Source of the DNA: Bacteroidota bacterium
GTDB taxonomy: Bacteria; Bacteroidota; Bacteroidia; Chitinophagales; Saprospiraceae
Direction of reading: 5' to 3'
DNA: 5,084 bases
Assembly: GCA_018969455.1 (NCBI GenBank)
Contig: JAGWYI010000338.1
Location: 1-5,084, forward strand
The notes under the pieces were generated by a model. It searched no databases, was not told the DNA's origin, and saw only the letters and a list, made by a program, of their open reading frames with translations. The position numbers and the translations under genes were made by a program. Shown here in pieces: positions 1 to 4,259 of the stretch. Position 1 is the stretch's first letter. The number at the start of each line of letters is the position of its first letter.

Positions 1-34
1 TCAATTTTTACCGGCAATTCGGCTGATTGTCACA

Positions 35-301
35 TTATTTTTTATTTCCTCCATGGCCGCGGAAATTGCGCGTTGGCGAAAACTCACCGAGTTTGTGGCC
101 TACCATGTTTTCGGTTACAAAAACTGGAACGAATGTTTTGCCGTTGTGTACTGCGATGGTTTCACCCACCATATCGGGGATGATCATAGAGGCACGGCTC
201 CAGGTTTTGATGACCTGTTTTTTGTTACTTTGTTTTGCTTTAGCCACTTTTTCCAGCAGTTTATGGTGGATGTAAGGGCCTTTTTTGAGTGAACGCGGCA
301 T
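35..301 (-). CDS. rpsS: 30S ribosomal protein S19 (uS19)
   Basis: S19 sits in the head of the 30S subunit, binding the 3' domain of 16S rRNA next to S13 and close to the A-site tRNA. The 88-residue product has the usual family length. It shows the family signatures PRSLKKGPYI at the N-terminus, KTWSRASMI near residue 35, the core VHNGKTFVPV and ENMVGHKLGEFSPTRNFRGH towards the C-terminus, and a basic tail. The ATG at 299-301 fits the family N-terminus. It follows rplB by 32 nt. An AAAGGAT stretch directly touches the start codon, which is too close for a normal Shine-Dalgarno. The TAA at 35-37 is followed by only 34 nt of window, in which no L22 (rplV) N-terminus can be read in any minus-strand frame, so rplV, the usual next gene, must begin beyond the left edge. 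Identification is secure. Confidence 0.97.
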   Translation of the reverse strand: MPRSLKKGPYIHHKLLEKVAKAKQSNKKQVIKTWSRASMIIPDMVGETIAVHNGKTFVPVFVTENMVGHKLGEFSPTRNFRGHGGNKK

Positions 302-334
302 ATCCTTTTGGATGCTATGGTGATACTAGGATAT
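300..334 (-). repeat. inverted repeats around the rpsS start
   Basis: GGAUAU (300-305), which contains the first two bases of the rpsS AUG and the purine-rich stretch next to it, can pair with AUAUCC at the end of rplB (329-334), or its GGAU with AUCC (310-313) around an AAAA loop. Either would hide the rpsS start until a ribosome finishing rplB disrupts it. Confidence 0.3.
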
Positions 335-1176
335 TATTTAGTTTTCAGCACTTTCCCATCTTTACGGGTAATGATGAGCGAGTTAGAGGCTTTCGTTTTG
401 CTTCGGGTTTTAGCACCTTTAGATTTGAAGCCTTTGCGTGTACGTGGGTGACCACCAGAAGCGCGACCTTCACCACCACCCATCGGGTGATCGACGGGGT
501 TCATGGCAACAGGACGGTTGCGAGGGCGCCATCCTTTCCAGCGCATACGACCGGCTTTACCCATGATTTCGAGGCTGTGATCGGAATTTCCTACAATTCC
601 GACCGTTGCACGACAGGTAAGCAGAATACGGCGAACCTCACCGGAGGGCAATTTGATAACTGCATATCGATCTTCCTTACCCATCATTTGACCGCTCATG
701 CCAGCGCTGCGCACCAAAACTCCACCCTGACCAGGAGTCAGTTCAATGTTGTGGATGAAAACGCCGAGTGGTACTTCAGACAGAAAGAGGCAGTTTCCGG
801 TTTCGGGTGCTGCTCCTTTGCCGGAGGTAACAACCTGACCAACTTCCATGCCTTTTGCGGCAAGGATGTAAGCTTTTTCACCGTCTTCATATTGAATCAG
901 CGCGATGTAAGCACTGCGATTCGGGTCATATTGGATAGACTGAATGGTTGCGGCGCCTTGTTTGTCGCGGCTGAAATCGACAATACGATAGCGACGTTTA
1001 TGACCGCCACCCCGATAGCGCATGGTACGACGGCCGTCGCTATTGCGACCGCCGGTACTTTTGTTGAAACCCAACAGCGATTTCTCGGGCTTAGCGCCTT
1101 TGGTCAGCTCCTCACGGGAAACCGCAACGCGGTAACGCTGACCAGGTGTGATTGGATTGAATTTTTTAACTGCCAT
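334..1176 (-). CDS. rplB: 50S ribosomal protein L2 (uL2)
   Basis: L2 is a primary 23S rRNA-binding protein needed for subunit association and for a functional peptidyl-transferase centre. The product has 280 residues, against about 273-276 in the family. It reads through the N-terminal RNA-binding part (PITPGQRYR, the RNSDGRRTMRYRGGGHKRRYR region), the OB-fold segment with YDPNRSAYIALIQYEDGEKAYI, the SH3-like segment (LTPGQGGVLVRSAG), and the conserved C-terminal NPVDHPMGGGEGR. The His in VDHP (residue 230) matches the conserved His229 of E. coli L2. The Met two positions later replaces a proteobacterial His and is usual in Bacteroidota. The C-terminal tail is basic and slightly extended (TRKDGKVLKTK). 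The ATG at 1174-1176 gives the expected MAVKKFNPITPG; no Shine-Dalgarno precedes it. It lies 64 nt after rplW and 32 nt before rpsS. Confidence 0.98.
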   Translation of the reverse strand: MAVKKFNPITPGQRYRVAVSREELTKGAKPEKSLLGFNKSTGGRNSDGRRTMRYRGGGHKRRYRIVDFSRDKQGAATIQSIQYDPNRSAYIALIQYEDGEKAYILAAKGMEVGQVVTSGKGAAPETGNCLFLSEVPLGVFIHNIELTPGQGGVLVRSAGMSGQMMGKEDRYAVIKLPSGEVRRILLTCRATVGIVGNSDHSLEIMGKAGRMRWKGWRPRNRPVAMNPVDHPMGGGEGRASGGHPRTRKGFKSKGAKTRSKTKASNSLIITRKDGKVLKTK

Positions 1177-1205
1177 GTTATATGGTAGTGATGAGTTATA
1201 AGTTT

Positions 1206-1227
1206 AGGTGAGGCATATACATCACCT
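1206..1227 (-). repeat. short inverted repeat in the rplW-rplB spacer
   Basis: AGGUGA (1222-1227) and UCACCU (1206-1211) form a perfect 6-bp inverted repeat around a 10-nt loop, within the 64-nt gap between rplW and rplB. A competing pairing joins GUGAUG (1220-1225) with CAUCAC (1188-1193), nearer the rplB start. Both are short, and chance is a reasonable explanation. Confidence 0.25.
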
Positions 1228-1240
1228 GTCGCTTGAAGAA

Positions 1241-1546
1241 CTAAACCTCTTCGCTTGGTCCGAAAATATCGATTGTTTCGCCTGGAGGCAGGGTAACAAA
1301 TGCTTTTTTATAGGCAGATTTGGTACCACGAACAACCGTAGTTTTGGTACTACGTGATTTGGGTTTGCCCGGAATAACAGCGGTATTAACACTTTCAACG
1401 GCAACGTTGAACATTTTTTCCACTGCTTTACGGATTTCAATTTTATTTGCGTCTCTGTTTACCACAAACGCATAGGTATTGCGTTTATCGGCAAGTGCAG
1501 TAGACTTTTCGGTGATGACCGGCTTGATCAAAATTTGCTTAGCCAT
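1241..1546 (-). CDS. rplW: 50S ribosomal protein L23 (uL23)
   Basis: L23 lies at the mouth of the polypeptide exit tunnel and is the docking site for trigger factor and the signal recognition particle. The 101-residue product is full length. The N-terminal ILIKPVITEKST is the family hallmark; Glu13 in ITEK corresponds to E. coli Glu18, the contact for trigger factor. The core NTYAFVVNRDANKIEIRKAV and the loop GKPKSRSTKTTVVRGTKSAYKK, which reaches the tunnel, are present, followed by the final strand AFVTLPPGETIDIF. The start is the ATG at 1544-1546 and the stop is TAG, while the other complete genes here end in TAA. No Shine-Dalgarno is visible. The gene follows rplD by 45 nt, a gap that contains a GC-rich hairpin, and is followed by a 64-nt gap before rplB. 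Confidence 0.97.
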   Translation of the reverse strand: MAKQILIKPVITEKSTALADKRNTYAFVVNRDANKIEIRKAVEKMFNVAVESVNTAVIPGKPKSRSTKTTVVRGTKSAYKKAFVTLPPGETIDIFGPSEEV

Positions 1547-1564
1547 GACTTATTGGTGCTGTGT

Positions 1565-1583
1565 CCCCGGTTTGAAGCCGGAG
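1565..1583 (-). promoter_or_regulatory. GC-rich hairpin in the rplD-rplW spacer
   Basis: CUCCGG (1578-1583) pairs with CCGGGG (1565-1570), with one U-G pair, around the loop CUUCAAA. It occupies much of the 45-nt spacer and ends 18 nt before the rplW ATG. No U-tract follows, so it is not a terminator. It may affect mRNA stability or processing, or have no role. Confidence 0.35.
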
Positions 1584-1591
1584 CGCATTTT

Positions 1592-2218
1592 TTAAACGCA
1601 GTTTTCTTTAATCTTTTCCACCGCGCTTTCAGCGATTACAAGTGCACCGGCATTGAGGATCTGATAAGTATTCAGATCGGAAGCAGGAGCGATACTTGCT
1701 TTGTCGATGTTGCGGCAAGAGAGGTAGAGGGTTTTGTCGTAAGCACTCAAAACCGTAAGCGGTTTCAAGTGTGCCACCTTGAGTGCCTGCAGAATCACAT
1801 TGAATTCGCGGGTTTTGGGTGTTTCGAAGGAAAAATCTTCTACAACGATGATTTGGCCGGCCTTGGCTTTTGCAGACAACGCGCTTCTACGTGCGAGTTT
1901 GCGTACTTTAGCGTTCACCTGGATGTCGTAATTGCGAGGGCGTGGGCCGAAAACACGTCCGCCACCCCGATACAACGGGTTGTTGATATCGCCTTTACGA
2001 GAACCGCCAGTTCCCTTTTGTTTGTGCAATTTGCGGGTAGAACCGCTCATTTCACTGCGTTCTTTCGATTTGTGTGTACCTTGACGCTGGGCGTTGAGGT
2101 AGCGTTTCACATCGAGCCATACGCTGTGCTCATGTGGGTCGATGCCGAAAACCTCATCTGGCAGTTCAATGGTGCGGCCAGTGGATTCTCCTTTGATGTT
2201 ATGGACCGTTACGTTCAT
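1592..2218 (-). CDS. rplD: 50S ribosomal protein L4 (uL4)
   Basis: L4 binds 23S rRNA domain I and sends a long loop into the exit tunnel. In gammaproteobacteria it also represses its own S10 operon. The 208-residue product has the usual length. The tunnel loop runs from about residue 59 to 97 and carries the recognisable KQKGTGGSRKGD followed by PLYRGGGRVFGPRPRNY. The rest is the globular alpha/beta domain, including VRKLARRSALSAKA and the C-terminal NAGALVIAESAVEKI. The ATG at 2216-2218 gives MNVTVHNIKGE, which fits the family. It lies 25 nt after rplC. The start codon is partly inside a short UUCG-tetraloop hairpin, described separately. Whether this L4 controls the operon cannot be seen from sequence. 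Confidence 0.97.
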   Translation of the reverse strand: MNVTVHNIKGESTGRTIELPDEVFGIDPHEHSVWLDVKRYLNAQRQGTHKSKERSEMSGSTRKLHKQKGTGGSRKGDINNPLYRGGGRVFGPRPRNYDIQVNAKVRKLARRSALSAKAKAGQIIVVEDFSFETPKTREFNVILQALKVAHLKPLTVLSAYDKTLYLSCRNIDKASIAPASDLNTYQILNAGALVIAESAVEKIKENCV

Positions 2219-2230
2219 TTCCGAAGAAAT
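2217..2230 (-). promoter_or_regulatory. UUCG-tetraloop hairpin over the rplD start codon
   Basis: The minus-strand RNA reads AUUUC-UUCG-GAAAU, a 5-bp stem with a C(UUCG)G loop, the unusually stable tetraloop class. The 3' arm includes the A and U of the rplD AUG (2216-2218), so the start codon is partly paired. The hairpin lies 14 nt after the rplC stop codon, close enough for a terminating ribosome to open it. A role in translational coupling of L3 and L4 is inference. Confidence 0.4.
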
Positions 2231-2243
2231 TTAAGGTCGTGAG

Positions 2244-2864
2244 TTATTTTTCGATGACTACGTAGGCGCCTTTGTGTCCGGGTATTGCACCTTTGATCAG
2301 AATCAGGTTCTGATCGGGGAATACTTTTACGACTTGCAGGCGGCGCACTTTTACCTGTGAATTGCCCATGTGTCCGGCCATGCGCATCCCCTTCATTACT
2401 TTCGCAGCGAAGGAAGAGTTACCAAGCGAACCGGGTGCACGTAAGCGATTGTGCTGACCATGTGTTTGTTGCATAACACCGCCAAAACCATGGCGTTTTA
2501 CCACCCCTTGGAAACCCTTACCTTTAGAGGTACCGGTTACCACCACCTTGTCGCCCTCTTCGAAAATTTCATTTACCGTGATCAAGTCGCCGAGTGTTTT
2601 AGCCAGCGTCATGTTGCGGAACTCCATCACTTTATGTTTTGGAGCGGTTCCGGCTTTTTCGAAGTGACCTGCCAAGGCAGCAGGTGTATTTTTGGGTTTG
2701 CGATCACCGTAGGCCAGCTGCAATGCGCTGTAACCATTGGTATCTTTGTCAATCACTTGCGTGACAACACAGGGGCCAGCTTCAATAATGGTAACGGCGA
2801 TGTTTTTGCCGTTTTTGTCGTAGATGCTGGTCATCCCAACTTTTTTTCCAATCAGACCGTTCAC
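2244..2864 (-). CDS. rplC: 50S ribosomal protein L3 (uL3), GTG start
   Basis: L3 is an early assembly protein of the 50S subunit whose extension reaches the peptidyl-transferase centre. The 206-residue product is full length. It opens with MNGLIGKKVGMTSIYD, has VTGTSKGKGFQGVVKRHGF in the middle and APGSLGN through KVMKGMRMAGHMGN in the extension, and ends with LILIKGAIPGHKGAYVVI. The start must be the GTG at 2862-2864: the family N-terminus aligns exactly there, an in-frame TAA lies upstream at 2898-2900, and no ATG, GTG or TTG occurs between them in frame. The residue aligned with E. coli Gln150, the glutamine methylated by PrmB, is Ser here, so that modification is not expected. No Shine-Dalgarno is visible. 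The gene lies 176 nt after rpsJ, the longest gap between ribosomal genes here, and that gap holds terminator-like structure. Confidence 0.97.
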   Translation of the reverse strand: MNGLIGKKVGMTSIYDKNGKNIAVTIIEAGPCVVTQVIDKDTNGYSALQLAYGDRKPKNTPAALAGHFEKAGTAPKHKVMEFRNMTLAKTLGDLITVNEIFEEGDKVVVTGTSKGKGFQGVVKRHGFGGVMQQTHGQHNRLRAPGSLGNSSFAAKVMKGMRMAGHMGNSQVKVRRLQVVKVFPDQNLILIKGAIPGHKGAYVVIEK

Positions 2865-2923
2865 TTGTTCTGAGTTTAATGTTTGAACGATTGCTTGTTA
2901 TTTCTGGGTTTCAATTGTTTTGG

Positions 2924-2963
2924 AAAAACAAAAAGCGATGATCCGACCTTGCGGAACCGCTTT
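2924..2963 (-). terminator. terminator-like hairpin plus U-tract between rpsJ and rplC
   Basis: In the transcript, AAAGCGG (2957-2963) pairs with UCGCUUU (2932-2938; six Watson-Crick pairs and one G-U). It encloses a second helix, UCCG (2952-2955) with CGGA (2942-2945), and a six-base loop (2946-2951). The 3' arm runs directly into UUUUUGUUUUU (2924-2934). This is the form of an intrinsic terminator, yet it lies inside the ribosomal operon, so partial termination or regulated attenuation is more likely than a full stop. A further AU-rich hairpin, UUGUUUU (2925-2931) with AAAACAA (2915-2921), could occupy the U-tract instead. Confidence 0.45.
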
Positions 2964-3010
2964 CGGTTGAGACAGTTATCCGCAAAAGCGCGACACTTTG
3001 ATTTCAACCG
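2947..3010 (-). promoter_or_regulatory. possible antiterminator and alternative hairpins in the rpsJ-rplC spacer
   Basis: Two foldings upstream of the terminator-like hairpin compete with it and with each other. In one, UUUUGCGG (2980-2987) pairs with CCGCAAGG (2947-2954), and AACCG (2964-2968) pairs with CGGUU (2955-2959) around an AAAG loop. Their 3' arms are contiguous and only an 11-nt bulge (2969-2979) interrupts the 5' side. This uses the same bases as the terminator arm and so would prevent it. In the other, CGGUUGA (3004-3010) pairs with UCAACCG (2964-2970), which would free the terminator arm. The arrangement resembles an attenuator switch. Confidence 0.4.
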
Positions 3011-3040
3011 GAAACAACAGAATTTTTCTTTGAATGCGAA

Positions 3041-3349
3041 TTACGTGAGCTTGACTTGAATGTCAACACCGCTCGGAAGTTCCAACTTGGAGAGCGCGTC
3101 CACCGTTTTTTGGGTGGGCGTGTAGATTTCAATCAAGCGCTTGTGGGTGCGCAACTGGAACTGCTCGCGAGCTTTTTTATTCACGTGCGGGGAACGAAGC
3201 ACAGTGAAAATTTCTTTCTCGGTTGGCAGCGGAATCGGGCCAGTCACAACGGCTCCACTCGCACGTACAGTCTTTACGATCTTCTCAGTAGACTTGTCTA
3301 CCAAGTTGTAGTCGTAAGACCGAAGTTTGATGCGAATTTTTTGATTCAT
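3041..3349 (-). CDS. rpsJ: 30S ribosomal protein S10 (uS10, NusE)
   Basis: S10 is a 30S head protein and, as NusE, pairs with NusB in transcription antitermination. The 102-residue product has the standard length and family blocks: the N-terminal strand KIRIKLRSYDYNLVDKS, the segment GAVVTGPIPLPTEKEIFTV, the exposed loop SPHVNKKAREQFQLRTHKRLI that extends into the head, and the C-terminal strand ELPSGVDIQVKL. The ATG at 3347-3349 fits the family start. It is the first ribosomal gene here, preceded by a Bacteroidota-type promoter and an estimated 70-75 nt leader. It is unusual that recO, rather than fusA of the str operon, lies directly upstream, and that the gap to rplC is long and structured. 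Confidence 0.98.
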   Translation of the reverse strand: MNQKIRIKLRSYDYNLVDKSTEKIVKTVRASGAVVTGPIPLPTEKEIFTVLRSPHVNKKAREQFQLRTHKRLIEIYTPTQKTVDALSKLELPSGVDIQVKLT

Positions 3350-3378
3350 TACCTGAAATGTATTGAGAATTAATTAGT

Positions 3379-3423
3379 TCGCTTTAAAATGGAGACTTTG
3401 GTAAGCCCATCTTCGAAAAGCGA
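3379..3423 (-). promoter_or_regulatory. 5'-UTR hairpin in the rpsJ leader
   Basis: The leader RNA can fold into a long two-part stem. The outer helix UCGCUUU (3417-3423) pairs with AAAGCGA (3379-3385). The inner helix AAGAUGG (3407-3413) pairs with CCAUUUU (3386-3392), including one G-U. The two 3' arms are contiguous, and the only interruption is a 3-nt UCG bulge (3414-3416) on the 5' side. The terminal loop is about 12-14 nt. The stem starts at about the predicted transcription start and leaves 29 AU-rich nucleotides free before the start codon. It could stabilise the mRNA 5' end or serve as an r-protein binding site; neither is shown. Confidence 0.5.
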
Positions 3424-3426
3424 GCG

Positions 3427-3458
3427 CAAAGGTAAGCGCTTCAGTATCGAATTTCCAA
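3427..3458 (-). promoter_or_regulatory. Bacteroidota-type promoter for rpsJ and the S10 operon
   Basis: On the minus strand, TACCTTTG at 3427-3434 matches the Bacteroidota -7 consensus TAnnTTTG exactly. A TTG at 3456-3458 (TTGG at 3455-3458) lies 21 nt upstream, within the spacing known for the -33 element. Transcription would start near 3421-3423, giving a leader of roughly 70-75 nt before the rpsJ ATG. An AT-rich stretch with the 12-bp palindrome TTTTTTAAAAAA (3474-3485) lies 15 nt further upstream and could act like an UP element; that role is inference. Confidence 0.75.
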
Positions 3459-3479
3459 GCTGAGTTGAAAATATTTTTT

Positions 3480-3510
3480 AAAAAATAAAGAAATAAAGGA
3501 ACCTTTTCTT
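3480..3510 (-). terminator. weak possible terminator after recO
   Basis: Starting 11 nt after the recO stop, the RNA has AAGAAAAG (3503-3510), which can pair imperfectly with the U-rich stretch at 3488-3502 around a small GUUC loop. It is followed by a run of six U (3480-3485). The stem is almost all A-U, so intrinsic strength is doubtful. Its position between recO and the rpsJ promoter is what one expects of a transcript end. Confidence 0.3.
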
Positions 3511-3521
3511 GGGTTTGGATT

Positions 3522-4256
3522 TTACGACTCTAGTACCAAGGCTAATATTTCAGGCGTATTGATGCTGTTAAAACCAGATATATGAAACTGGTAGAATTGT
3601 ATTATTTTGTTTAATAGTATTTTACGTTCCTTTTGAGGAATTTGAATGGTATGGCAATGTTCGAGTGGCGTATGCAGCAAATGAAGCATGTATTTGGTAA
3701 GTTCGGGAGGGATGCTGGCTGCGTGATTGGGCATGCCAGGTAAGAAGGTACCTTCTTTTAAATCGAAATGTAAGGGCTCATCGGGCTCTATTTCGAGCAC
3801 TGGTTGAAAACCCAGGAGTCCCGACAGGTGGAGCAAAAAGTGTAGGTGAACATTGGGTAAGGGATGCCGGGTGTGGTCGAGCCAGGCGATGTTATTGAAA
3901 ATAAAATCAAACAAGTCCGGATCGTGATTTACATCGGTTATGGTTTTTCGGCAAATTTCGGCCATAAACAAGGCAACAGCCCCTTTTTTTAGTTCAAAAG
4001 GAATGGCTTGTAGCATCAAGCCTGCCCGTAATTCTTTTATGCGGTGCAAAGCTTCGGGATCTTCTTTAAAATAAACGATGCACTCAACTACCATCATGGG
4101 TTGAAATAAACTGTATGGAATGGCCGATTTGGCCGAACGAACGCCGGAAGCGATAAAGCTATGCAAGCCTTTTTGTTCTGTTAGAATATCTGCAATTACA
4201 CTTGTTTCGCCATATTTTACAGCGCGCAGTACGATTCCTCGGGTTTGGAGTAACAT
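3522..4256 (-). CDS. recO: DNA repair protein RecO
   Basis: RecO works with RecR and RecF in RecFOR recombinational repair, helping load RecA onto SSB-coated single-stranded gaps and annealing complementary strands. The 244-residue product has the usual length. The N-terminal OB-fold (about residues 1-80) opens with the family signature TRGIVLRAVKYGETS, then LTEQKGLHSFIASGVR. The remainder is the helical domain, with HFLLHLSGLLGFQP near residues 138-151 and a C-terminal helix block ending FNSINTPEILALVLES. The four-Cys zinc knuckle known from Deinococcus RecO is absent, which is common in the family. The ATG at 4254-4256 lies 3 nt after the stop of the M90-like gene, implying co-transcription and probably translational coupling. 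A 172-nt gap and a separate promoter divide it from rpsJ, so it is probably outside the ribosomal operon. Confidence 0.93.
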   Translation of the reverse strand: MLLQTRGIVLRAVKYGETSVIADILTEQKGLHSFIASGVRSAKSAIPYSLFQPMMVVECIVYFKEDPEALHRIKELRAGLMLQAIPFELKKGAVALFMAEICRKTITDVNHDPDLFDFIFNNIAWLDHTRHPLPNVHLHFLLHLSGLLGFQPVLEIEPDEPLHFDLKEGTFLPGMPNHAASIPPELTKYMLHLLHTPLEHCHTIQIPQKERKILLNKIIQFYQFHISGFNSINTPEILALVLES

Positions 4257-4259
4257 ATA

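Noticed and set aside
1..33. 10-codon frame on the minus strand starting GTG just after the rpsS stop
   Set aside because: It does not resemble the L22 N-terminus and ends at once. It is most likely untranslated spacer before rplV, which begins outside the window.
289..1188. 299-codon open frame on the plus strand opposite rplB
   Set aside because: It is an antisense shadow of a certain L2 gene. The product resembles no family and has the low-complexity Thr/Ala/Phe look of reverse-strand translation.
1550..1588. 12-codon ATG frame in the rplD-rplW spacer ending just before the rplW start
   Set aside because: It is too short to tell from chance, has no distinctive residues, and overlaps the hairpin that better explains the sequence.
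1535..2242. 235-codon open frame on the plus strand opposite rplD
   Set aside because: It is a shadow of L4 on the other strand, with no recognisable domain and no promoter or start signal of its own.
2451..2873. 140-codon plus-strand frame opposite rplC, and similar shorter frames opposite rpsJ, rpsS, recO and the M90-like gene
   Set aside because: All lie wholly or almost wholly within well-identified minus-strand genes and show no family similarity.
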